A DNA stretch of 64,000 nucleotides from assembly GCA_031553315.1 (NCBI GenBank), contig JAVBLT010000002.1:62001-126000 (forward strand). Reading direction: 5' to 3'. Position 1 is the stretch's first letter. Each line of letters starts with the position of its first letter. Of the stretch, positions 39,486 through 47,482 are shown piece by piece. Source of the DNA: JAVBLT01 sp031553315 (GTDB lineage: Bacteria > Verrucomicrobiota > Kiritimatiellia > RFP12 > DVOR01). The notes beneath the pieces are model-generated. The model worked only from the letters and a program-made list of their open reading frames with translations. It was not told where the DNA came from and made no database searches. The translations under genes were made by a program, and so were the position numbers.

Positions 39486-41526
39486 GAATCACCTCATGGC
39501 GCGCCAAGGCGGCGACGGCATCGCGAACCGTTGAGACAGCGGCGGCGACGGTCGGGGCAATGCCGGCCCGGGCGGTGGGGCCGCCCATCGCGAGCACGTC
39601 TTTCCCCTCCAGCGCGGCGGCGCCGAAGCGACCAAGAAAGACCTCCACGGCGGAGGCGCTGGCGAAGAAGACGGCGTCAAAAGGCGGGAGCGCATCGCAT
39701 GGCGCGGGTTCGTTGCGATACAGCACCGCGTCATCCACCTCCGCGCCGCGCGCGCGAAGGGTATCGGCCACGGCGCTTCCGGCTTTTTCGGAACGCACGC
39801 GCAAGATGCGGCGACCTTCGAGGTTTTGAAGTTCGGGAAGAGCTAAAAGACCTTGAGTGGAAAAATCGCTTTCGGGCATAAGGTCGGCGCATAGACCGAA
39901 AGCCGCAAAGGCTCGGGCGGTTCCGGGGCCGCAAACGATGATTCGAGGCACGGTGCGCAAATCAAAACGGAAGCTCATGAGGCACCGCACCGCGGCGGGC
40001 GAGGTCACGATGAGATCGGTGCAGCCGCTCAGGCGCGCGGTTGGATCCGTTTTCGGAACGAGGCGGATGAGGGGCCGGCAGACGGGTTCATAACCGAAAT
40101 CGATCGCGGCGGCGCGGGCTTTCTCGATGATGTCTTCACTACAGGTCAGAAGCAGGCGACGTTTTTCGGGAAAACCGAAGCGGGCGTTTTCGCCGAGAAT
40201 GAGCAAACCGGGAGCATCGCTTTCAATGGCGTGAAGCGAATCGAGCGTGGCGCGGATGATGCGCTGATCGTCGGCGCCGGCGTTGAGGACCACGGCGGCG
40301 GGCGTATCGCCCGGCCAGCCGTCTTCTTCCATCAGCGTGCGGGCGACTTCCCCTGCGCGGCTCAATCCCATGAAGCACGCCACGGGCAAAGCGGCACGAA
40401 AAGCGGCGTTGACGTTTTCCTCGCCTTGGTCGCCTTTGTTGCGGGGCGTGAGGGCGCAAAAACCTTTGGAGACGCCGCGCACGGTGAGCAGAATCCCGGT
40501 GGCGGTCGTGGCGGCGGTGAGCGCGCTCACGCCCGGCCAGACACGAAACGGCAAACCGTAATTCTCAAGGTGTTCAGTCTCTTCCATGAGGCGGCCGAAA
40601 AGACCGGGGTCGCCCCCCTTGAGGCGCACCACGCGTTTGCCCCGGCGGGCGCGGTCAAGAATGAGCGCGGTGATGGCGCGCTGATCCAGCGAGTGCGCCC
40701 CCGCGCGCTTGCCCACGAAGATTGTTTCGCAGCCTGCCGGAAGCAATTTGAGGAGCGCGGCATCCATGAGCACATCGTAAAGGCAGCATTCGGCGTTGGC
40801 AAGCTCGCGGGCGCCGGCAAGGGTGCAGAGCTCGGCGGAGCCGACGCCCGCCCCGATGAAGCGCACGGCTTTGGTGTAGAGTTTGCGCAAACGGGTGAAA
40901 AAGGGGTCGCGGTTGCGAAAGGTCACGGCGAGGTAACCTTGACCCTCGGGCGGAGGGAGGTCTTCTTCGGAAATCCATTCGGCGACGCGATCGGCAAGGC
41001 CGAGGCGGTTGAGCGCGGCGCCGGCCATGAGGAGCGCATCGTAATCGCCGCGGTCGAGTTGCTCAAGGCGGGAATCAATGGCGCCGCGAACGGAAAGGAG
41101 CCGGGCGCCGGGGAGGCGTTTGAGGCAATAGGCTTCGCGGCGGGCGCTGCTCACGCCGACGCGCGGATTTCCAGGAAGGTCGGCGAAGGTCTTGCCGGGT
41201 GCAAGCACCCAGGCGTCGCGGGGGTCTTCGCGCCAAGGGAGCCAGAACCAGTCGATATCGCCGCCGTCAAGCGGATACTCGGGAAGGTCTTTGGCGCTGT
41301 GGATGGCGCAATCGACGACACCTTCGCGGAGCGCGTCATCGAGGTCGCGGGTGAAGAAATCGGCCGGGGTATGGCGCAAATCGGTGGAAAGGTCGCGGTC
41401 GCCGGGGTTTTGAATCACGGCAAGCTCAAAGGTAAACGGCAGATCCTGAGCGAGGCGTTGAAGCGCGGCGCGGGTTTGCCGCACGGCGAGCTGTGAACCG
41501 CGCGTGCCGACGATGAGATGTTTCAC
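39451..41526 (-). CDS. HemC-CobA-HemD fusion with truncated HemC
   Basis: 691 residues from a GTG at 41526 that overlaps the hemA-fusion stop (GTGA). Residues 1-217 are HemC domains 1 and 2, with VGTRGSQLA (Arg9), HSAKDLP (Asp80), SSARR (Arg129, Arg130) and RGAIDSRLEQLDRGDYDA. HemC domain 3, with the cysteine that holds the dipyrromethane cofactor, is missing. At about residue 219 the chain runs straight into a SUMT/CobA domain (FIGAGVGSAELCTLAG, VGKRAGAHS, KRVVRLKGGDP), to about 455. HemD (uroporphyrinogen-III synthase) follows to the end (VFFASASAVEVFL, GGPTARAG). It would convert porphobilinogen to precorrin-2 in one chain. HemC activity is uncertain. Confidence 0.88.
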   Translation of the reverse strand: MKHLIVGTRGSQLAVRQTRAALQRLAQDLPFTFELAVIQNPGDRDLSTDLRHTPADFFTRDLDDALREGVVDCAIHSAKDLPEYPLDGGDIDWFWLPWREDPRDAWVLAPGKTFADLPGNPRVGVSSARREAYCLKRLPGARLLSVRGAIDSRLEQLDRGDYDALLMAGAALNRLGLADRVAEWISEEDLPPPEGQGYLAVTFRNRDPFFTRLRKLYTKAVRFIGAGVGSAELCTLAGARELANAECCLYDVLMDAALLKLLPAGCETIFVGKRAGAHSLDQRAITALILDRARRGKRVVRLKGGDPGLFGRLMEETEHLENYGLPFRVWPGVSALTAATTATGILLTVRGVSKGFCALTPRNKGDQGEENVNAAFRAALPVACFMGLSRAGEVARTLMEEDGWPGDTPAAVVLNAGADDQRIIRATLDSLHAIESDAPGLLILGENARFGFPEKRRLLLTCSEDIIEKARAAAIDFGYEPVCRPLIRLVPKTDPTARLSGCTDLIVTSPAAVRCLMSFRFDLRTVPRIIVCGPGTARAFAAFGLCADLMPESDFSTQGLLALPELQNLEGRRILRVRSEKAGSAVADTLRARGAEVDDAVLYRNEPAPCDALPPFDAVFFASASAVEVFLGRFGAAALEGKDVLAMGGPTARAGIAPTVAAAVSTVRDAVAALARHEVIREIQADQLRGL

Positions 41527-43004
41527 GATTCAGTCCTTTCATCGCGCAGGGTTCCGGCGATGGCCTCGTACTCGGGTCGGTGGTTCTCAAGAAGGGCGGC
41601 GGCACAGGCGGCGGCGCGGTCAAACATGCCGTTGAGGCGGCGGTGGCGGTTCTTGAGGGTATCGAGGTCGGCGACGGTGTAATTGGGCTGGTCGTCGAAA
41701 GCGGGGTCGATGTTGCGGGGCGCGCCGAGATCGACGAGGCGGCAAGGCGTTTCGCGGGTCATCCGCTGCGACCAGGTGAAAAACGGTTGAGCCACGTCGA
41801 TCGCGGAGATCACGGTATCGGCTTGGGCAAAGACCTCTTCCCACTGCGCAAGCGGAACAAAGGTGATTTGGGCGATCTCTTTTTCGGAGAGCTTCGGCAT
41901 ACGCGTGCGGTAGAGGCTCAGGCAGCGGATGCCGCGCCTGAGGAGCCCGCGCAGAACGGCGGCGCCGAGGATGCCCGTGCCCGCCACGGCGACGGTGGAA
42001 CCGGGTTCGGCCCAGCGCTCCGCTTCGAGCCAGTCGAAACACACATGTTCAATCTCTTTGACCGCCACGAGCGGTTCGAGCGCGGGGCGGAGTTCGCGGG
42101 CGGTTTTGAGCGCGGCGTCGCACCAGGCGGAAAGCGCGCCGCGCATCCAGCCGGCCGTGAGCGCTTCGTCTTGCGCGAGGCGCATTTGCCCCACGATGTG
42201 CGCCTCGCCCGGCACCTGTGATTTCATTCCGGCCAACACCAGCGCAAGGTGCGAAAACGCATCGAAACCGCTCTTTTGATACCAGCCTCCGGCCGGCAGG
42301 CGGTCAAGCCCCATCAATCGCGGCACCACGCCGCTGGCGCGCGCCTCTTTTGAAACGACCGCAACGGTCTCAATCCGGTTGCAGGTGTTGAGGATCAGAA
42401 ACTCATGCACGCCCCACACTTCGGCCAGCATCAAGCCCAGCGCCCGGCGGTCTTCTTCCAGGCAATGCAAAGCGCTGCGTTCGCGCAAGGCGAGCTCCTC
42501 ATGGCTGGTGCCGGCCACGAACAAATCGCCGCTGCTGATGGCGGAGAGGTGCTTGGCCAGGCTTTCCTTCACGAGTTTGGCCTGACGGCAGGAACGGCCG
42601 TTGGTCGAAATGGCGATGACCAGATCGCTGGAACGGATCACGGCGGGAGTGGTGAAATCGCCGGCGGCCCAATGACCGTCGGCGCAGCAACACAACACGC
42701 CGGCTGCGCGGGAGGCTTCGAGAATGGCTCGGTTGACGTGTTTATCGTCGGTGCACGCAAAAACCACAGCCGCGCCGACCGGGTCGGTTGTTTCAAAGCG
42801 GCGCTGCGCCCATTCGATGCGCCCCTCGGCGGCGAGCGCTTCGAGCTCAGGCACGCAATCGGGGCAAATGAGCCGCACCGCCGCGCCCGCATCAAGCAAC
42901 TGGCCCACTTTGCGCAACCCCACGCGACCGCCTCCGATCACTGCGGCAGGGCAACCTTCAATGAGCAGATTTACAGGCAGCGTGTTTTTTACCGGCCGCA
43001 TCAT
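41523..43004 (-). CDS. SirC-HemA fusion: precorrin-2 dehydrogenase and glutamyl-tRNA reductase
   Basis: 493 residues, starting at an ATG that overlaps the clpC stop. Residues 1-150 form a CysG-N/Met8-type NAD domain (AAVIGGGRVGLRKVGQLLDAG, FACTDDKHVN, ISTNGRSCRQAKLVKESL) that oxidises precorrin-2. From about 158 is glutamyl-tRNA reductase: GTSHEELALRER, LNTCNRIE with catalytic Cys208, GEAHIVGQMRLAQDEA and VAVAGTGILGAAVLRGL. The protein ends soon after the NADPH domain, so most of the usual C-terminal dimerisation domain (about 80 residues) is absent. First and late steps of precorrin synthesis are thus on one chain. Confidence 0.9.
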   Translation of the reverse strand: MMRPVKNTLPVNLLIEGCPAAVIGGGRVGLRKVGQLLDAGAAVRLICPDCVPELEALAAEGRIEWAQRRFETTDPVGAAVVFACTDDKHVNRAILEASRAAGVLCCCADGHWAAGDFTTPAVIRSSDLVIAISTNGRSCRQAKLVKESLAKHLSAISSGDLFVAGTSHEELALRERSALHCLEEDRRALGLMLAEVWGVHEFLILNTCNRIETVAVVSKEARASGVVPRLMGLDRLPAGGWYQKSGFDAFSHLALVLAGMKSQVPGEAHIVGQMRLAQDEALTAGWMRGALSAWCDAALKTARELRPALEPLVAVKEIEHVCFDWLEAERWAEPGSTVAVAGTGILGAAVLRGLLRRGIRCLSLYRTRMPKLSEKEIAQITFVPLAQWEEVFAQADTVISAIDVAQPFFTWSQRMTRETPCRLVDLGAPRNIDPAFDDQPNYTVADLDTLKNRHRRLNGMFDRAAACAAALLENHRPEYEAIAGTLRDERTES

Positions 43005-45556
43005 TTTGCCTTGGGTTTTGCCGCTTTGCGCGTTTTTTTCGCCTCGGGCGTGAAGGTGGCTTCAAGGCGGCTCTTGTCGGGAGAGGGCGCCATGCGGATG
43101 GTGCCGCGTGTGTGCGATTCGCTCAAAATCAGCTCCGAGACCGGGTCTTCCACAAACTGTTCGACCGCGCGGCGCAGCGGGCGCGCGCCCAAATCGGGCT
43201 GCATGCCTTTTTCGGCGAGAAACGCGAGCGCTTCGGGGCTGAGCGTCAACGCAAGACCGCGTTCCTTGAGGCGGCTTTCCACGGCGGCGACTTCATTGAC
43301 CAGAATCTTTTCGATTTCAGGGCGGCCCAGCGCGCGGAAAACGATGAGGTCGTCGAACCGGTTCAGGAATTCAGGTTTGAAGGTCTTTTTCGCTTCTTCG
43401 AGGATTTTGGCTTTGAGCGCGTCGTAAGGCAGCGAGGCGCCCAGGCGGGGATCGGAGAGGAAGCCGAGGCTGGGTGTGGCGTCGGCAAAGCTGAACCCGA
43501 GGTTGGAGGTCAGAATCACGATGGTGTTTTTGAAATCAATGCTTCGCCCGAGGCTGTCGGTCAGGCGGCCTTCTTCGAGGATCTGGAGCAGCATGTGGGT
43601 GACGTCGGGGTGGGCTTTCTCGATTTCATCGAACAGCACCACGCTGTAAGGGCGCCGCCGCACGGCTTCGGTCAGCTGGCCGCCCTCTTCGTGCCCCACA
43701 TAACCGGGAGGAGAGCCGATGAGGCGGGAGGTGGCGAATTTTTCCATATACTCCGACATGTCCAGCTGAATGAGCGCCTTTTCGTCGTCAAACATCTTGG
43801 CGGCCAAGGCTTTGGCGAGCAGGGTTTTGCCCACGCCCGTCGGCCCCAGGAAAAGAAACGAGCCGATGGGGCGGCGCGGGTCTTTGAGGCTTGCCCGCGC
43901 CCGGCGGAGCGCGCGCGCAATCACGCCGACGGCGTCATCCTGCCCGATCACGGTTTCCTTGAGCGCCGCTTCCATGTTGAGCAGGCGGTGGCGCTCGCCC
44001 TGGCTCATCTGGCGGATGGGCACGCCGGTGATGCTCGCCACGGTCTCGGCGATTTCGCTCTCCGAAACCGTCAGAAGCGTTTCCTCCGAAGCGGCTTTCC
44101 ACTCCTGAATGTTTTTTTCGAGCAGCTCCTTCAGCTCAACCTCGCGATCCCGGAAGCGCGCGGCGTTGGCAAAATCCTCGAAGGCCACGGCGGCCTCCTT
44201 CTTTTCGATCACTTCGCGCAGCTCTTCCTCTTCCTTGCGGATTTCGGGCGGGCGCACCGCGGCCATCATGCGCATACGCGCCGCGCTTTCGTCGATCGCG
44301 TCAATGGCCTTGTCGGGAAGCTGGCGCCCCGGCTGATAACGGGCGGTGAGGCGGGCGGCGGCTTCGAGCGCCCCGGCGGTATAGCGCACATGGTGGTGCT
44401 CTTCGTAGCGCGGGGCAATCCCTTTGAGAATCTGCACGGTTTCGCCGACGGAGGGTTCGTTGACGATGACCGTTTGAAAGCGGCGCTCCAGGGCGGCGTC
44501 TTTTTCAATGCCCTTGCGATATTCGTTGAGCGTGGTCGCGCCGATGCATTGGAGCTCGCCGCGCGCGAGGGCGGGCTTGATGATGTTGGCGGCGTCCATC
44601 GCGCCTTCCGCGCCGCCCGCGCCGACAATGGTGTGGAGCTCATCGAGAAACAAAATCACATTGCCTTCCCGACCGACCTCCTCGATGACGGTTTTGATGC
44701 GCTCTTCAAATTGGCCGCGGTATTTGGTTCCCGCGACCATGAGCGCCATATCGAGCGCGATGACGCGTTTATCGCGCATACGCTCGGGCACGTCGCCATC
44801 GGTTATCGCGTGGGCGAGGCCTTCCACAACGGCGGTCTTGCCCACGCCCGCCTCGCCGATGAGCACGGCGTTGTTTTTCGAGCGGCGGCTGAGAATCTGA
44901 ATCACCCGCTGCAGCTCTTCTTTGCGCCCGACCACGGGATCGAGTTCGCCCAAAGCGGCGAGCGACGTGAGGTCGCGGCCAAACATATCGAGCGCCGGCG
45001 TGCGACCCTTTTCACCCTGCCCTTGGAAAGCTTTGTTGACGTCTTCCTCCTCGGCTTCAAAATCATCGTCGCCCTCGTGGGGCGGCATTTCGCCGCGCGG
45101 CGGATGCGCGGGCGCCTGCCCTCGATCGGCGAGGATGCGGCTCGCGCGGTCATAGGTCACACGAAAATGAGCAAGCACCGCCGCGCCGACGCCGTCGCCA
45201 TCCTGAAGAATCGCCAGCAGCAGATGCTCGGAATCCACTTCCGAGCGATTGCGGATATTGGCCTCGGCCACGGCAAGCTCGCAGACCTTGCGCAGACGCG
45301 CCGTCGGCGGCAGCGTCATCGGCAGGTTTTCGACAACACCCCCTCCGCCAATGGCCTCGACCACGCGGCGGCGAACGTCGTCCACCGAAAAATTGAATTG
45401 CGAGAGCACTTCAACGGCCTCGCCCTCCCTGAAAGCAGTCAGCGCAATCACCACATGCTCGGTGCCCACATGGTCATGCATCAGGCGGCGCGCCTCGGCT
45501 TCGGCGCGGTCAAGAACGGCTTTTGCCCGGGGTGAATAATGTTCAAACGGATTCAT
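43001..45556 (-). CDS. clpC: ClpC-type AAA+ protease ATPase
   Basis: 851 residues from the ATG at 45556, seven bases after GGGAGG. The N-domain (MNPFEHYSPRAKAVLDRAE, two Clp-N repeats), the first AAA module (GEAGVGKTAVVEG), a central UVR-like coil (FANAARFRDREVELKELLEK) and the second AAA module (GPTGVGKTLLAKA, GSPPGYVGHEEGGQLTEAVRRRPYSV) are all present, as in ClpC. It unfolds substrates for ClpP. It is the first gene of a tight operon with the two tetrapyrrole fusions. GluTR is a known Clp substrate in other organisms, so co-expression may matter. Confidence 0.95.
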   Translation of the reverse strand: MNPFEHYSPRAKAVLDRAEAEARRLMHDHVGTEHVVIALTAFREGEAVEVLSQFNFSVDDVRRRVVEAIGGGGVVENLPMTLPPTARLRKVCELAVAEANIRNRSEVDSEHLLLAILQDGDGVGAAVLAHFRVTYDRASRILADRGQAPAHPPRGEMPPHEGDDDFEAEEEDVNKAFQGQGEKGRTPALDMFGRDLTSLAALGELDPVVGRKEELQRVIQILSRRSKNNAVLIGEAGVGKTAVVEGLAHAITDGDVPERMRDKRVIALDMALMVAGTKYRGQFEERIKTVIEEVGREGNVILFLDELHTIVGAGGAEGAMDAANIIKPALARGELQCIGATTLNEYRKGIEKDAALERRFQTVIVNEPSVGETVQILKGIAPRYEEHHHVRYTAGALEAAARLTARYQPGRQLPDKAIDAIDESAARMRMMAAVRPPEIRKEEEELREVIEKKEAAVAFEDFANAARFRDREVELKELLEKNIQEWKAASEETLLTVSESEIAETVASITGVPIRQMSQGERHRLLNMEAALKETVIGQDDAVGVIARALRRARASLKDPRRPIGSFLFLGPTGVGKTLLAKALAAKMFDDEKALIQLDMSEYMEKFATSRLIGSPPGYVGHEEGGQLTEAVRRRPYSVVLFDEIEKAHPDVTHMLLQILEEGRLTDSLGRSIDFKNTIVILTSNLGFSFADATPSLGFLSDPRLGASLPYDALKAKILEEAKKTFKPEFLNRFDDLIVFRALGRPEIEKILVNEVAAVESRLKERGLALTLSPEALAFLAEKGMQPDLGARPLRRAVEQFVEDPVSELILSESHTRGTIRMAPSPDKSRLEATFTPEAKKTRKAAKPKAK

Positions 45557-45583
45557 GGTGCACCTCCCTTTTATTTCCCGCAC

Positions 45584-45611
45584 ATTATACACAAAACGGG
45601 CGGTTTGACCA
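45584..45611 (-). promoter_or_regulatory. Putative promoter of clpC-hem operon
   Basis: On the minus strand a perfect TATAAT (45589-45584) lies 28 bases before the clpC start. The best -35 is a weak TGGTCA (45611-45606) with a 16-base spacer. Confidence 0.5.
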
Positions 45612-45659
45612 CAACGAAAACAAAGGGAGCCCCCTACCCTGCCCACCGGAACAAGCCGG

Positions 45660-45914
45660 TCATGCGCCCTGCCTGGATTCCACGAACCGCGCGAGGGCGG
45701 CGGGGCTGTTGAAGTGAGCAAGCTCGAAATCTTCGGCCGACATCCGTATGCCGAAAACCTCCTCCAACCCCACGATGAGCTCAAGCAGGCTCACCGAATC
45801 AACGCCGAAATCCTGCATGAGCGAGGCCTCGGGGTGGAGCTCTTCGGGAGGCACATTGAGATAAAGGCGCTCGGTGATCATCCGGCGAACAGCGTCAAGA
45901 ATTGAAGGCTTCAT
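45660..45914 (-). CDS. Acyl carrier protein
   Basis: 84 residues, starting at an ATG that overlaps the AroK-AroB stop (ATGA). The phosphopantetheine site is DFGVDSVSLLELIVGLEEVFGI-type with Ser40, and the protein is acidic, as ACPs are. It is not next to fab genes, so it may be a special-purpose ACP. The OlsF-like acyltransferase at the head of the same operon uses acyl-ACP in related systems. Confidence 0.92.
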   Translation of the reverse strand: MKPSILDAVRRMITERLYLNVPPEELHPEASLMQDFGVDSVSLLELIVGLEEVFGIRMSAEDFELAHFNSPAALARFVESRQGA

Positions 45915-47482
45915 GCGTTTTCCTCCTCGTTGAGCACGGCATCTAAAATTTCAGGCGGCACCGCGCACCCGGTCTGAACCTGGCCGATGGCGATCGGCAA
46001 CACAAATTGAACCGTGCCGCCGGCCTTCTTCTTATCATGCAACAGCGCCTCGCGGATCGCGCGGCGATCCAGGCGCGCGGGGATTTCAAAGGGCAGGCCC
46101 AGCGCGGCCAGATCGGTGACGAGGGCTTCGGGCAGTTCGGCAGAACAAAAGCCCATGCGGGCGGCAATCTTCGCCGCGGCCACAAGCCCGACGGCCACGG
46201 CCTCGCCGTGCAGAATATCAAACCCGGAAGCGGCCTCCACGGCGTGCCCGAGGGTGTGGCCGAGATTAAGCGCGGCGCGGATACCGGTGCGTTCGTAAGG
46301 GTCGGCGGTGATGGCGCGGATCTTCACGGCAAGCGAACGGCGGGCAATCAGCGTGAGCAGATCGAGGCTGTCTTCCCGACCGGGCAAAAGCGTCAGAAGC
46401 GGGATAAGCCCCGGGTCGCCGATGAGGGCGTGCTTGTAACTCTCGGCCACGCCGCAAAGCAGTTCGCGGCGCGGAAGGTGAAGCAGGGTTGTGGTGTCGC
46501 ACAACACGGCGGCGGGCGGATGAAAGGCGCCGATCAGGTTTTTGCCCTGAGGCAGGTCGGCGCCGGTCTTGCCGCCGATCCCCGCGTCGACCATCGCCAG
46601 GAGCGTGGTGGGAAGGTTGACCCAGCGCACGCCGCGCAACCAGGTGGCGGCGGCAAAACCGGTCAGGTCGCCCGTGACGCCGCCGCCGACGGCGATGACG
46701 GCATCAGTCCGCTCGATTCCGGCGCGGCTCATCGCCTGCCAGAGCGTCGTGACGGTATCCATGGTTTTTGTGGTTTCTCCGGCCGGGATCGTGAAATGGC
46801 AAACGGGGATGTTTCCACAGGCGGCGATCACACGGTCGCCGAAGAGCGGCAAGGTGTTGGAATCGCCGACCACGAGAAGGTGCCGCGGCGGCGGGTCGAG
46901 CGCGGCAAGAGTCTCGGCGAGGCGGTCAATGGCGCCGGGCGCCACGGCGACGGCATAAGGAGACCCCATGCCGCGCACATAAAACCGGCCCAGCGCGGCC
47001 TGAATGTCGTCCGGTGCGGTGTCGGCGTTTTCGGTGGTGACTTCGATATAGAGCGGGAATGATTCGTAGTGCTCGCGGCGTTTTTCGAGGAGCGCGCTTA
47101 CGGCATCCTCCGTATCGGCCAGAGGGCGCGTTCCGGGCTTTCCGGCTACCCGCCCGGTCAGCAGGCAGGCGGAGCAGCGAAGGCAAACCACCATGCCGGC
47201 GCGCTCGGCCATCACGCGGTTTTCGGAGCGCAGGAGCGTGCCGCCGCCAAGGGCGACGATGGCGGCGGGGCGGCGCTCGCAGACGGAGGCCAATGCGGCG
47301 GTTTCGGCATCGCGGAAGGCGGTTTCACCGTCTTCTCGGAAAATATCGGGGATGCTTCTGCCGGTTTGCTCCTCGATGACCTGATCGAGGTCGATGAAGG
47401 CCAGGCCGAGGGCTTCGGCCGTGCGGCGGCCATAGGATGATTTTCCCGATGCGGGCGGACCGTAGATGAAGATGGTGTTCAT
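45911..47482 (-). CDS. AroK-AroB fusion: shikimate kinase and 3-dehydroquinate synthase
   Basis: 523 residues, starting at an ATG that overlaps the recN stop. Residues 1-165 are shikimate kinase: GPPASGKSS (Walker A), DLDQVIEEQTGRSI and ALGGGTLL. Residues about 172-515 are 3-dehydroquinate synthase: GDSNTLPLF, IPAGETTKT, AVGGGVTGDLTGFAAATWLRG, PTTLLAMVDAGIGGKTG and NLGHTLGHAVEA with the Zn ligands. It performs steps 2 and 5 of the shikimate pathway in the cytoplasm. The two genes are often adjacent; here they are one chain. Confidence 0.95.
   Translation of the reverse strand: MNTIFIYGPPASGKSSYGRRTAEALGLAFIDLDQVIEEQTGRSIPDIFREDGETAFRDAETAALASVCERRPAAIVALGGGTLLRSENRVMAERAGMVVCLRCSACLLTGRVAGKPGTRPLADTEDAVSALLEKRREHYESFPLYIEVTTENADTAPDDIQAALGRFYVRGMGSPYAVAVAPGAIDRLAETLAALDPPPRHLLVVGDSNTLPLFGDRVIAACGNIPVCHFTIPAGETTKTMDTVTTLWQAMSRAGIERTDAVIAVGGGVTGDLTGFAAATWLRGVRWVNLPTTLLAMVDAGIGGKTGADLPQGKNLIGAFHPPAAVLCDTTTLLHLPRRELLCGVAESYKHALIGDPGLIPLLTLLPGREDSLDLLTLIARRSLAVKIRAITADPYERTGIRAALNLGHTLGHAVEAASGFDILHGEAVAVGLVAAAKIAARMGFCSAELPEALVTDLAALGLPFEIPARLDRRAIREALLHDKKKAGGTVQFVLPIAIGQVQTGCAVPPEILDAVLNEEENA

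Noticed and set aside
43112..45535. 807-codon open frame opposite clpC
   Set aside because: Antisense shadow of ClpC with both Walker motifs on the other strand.
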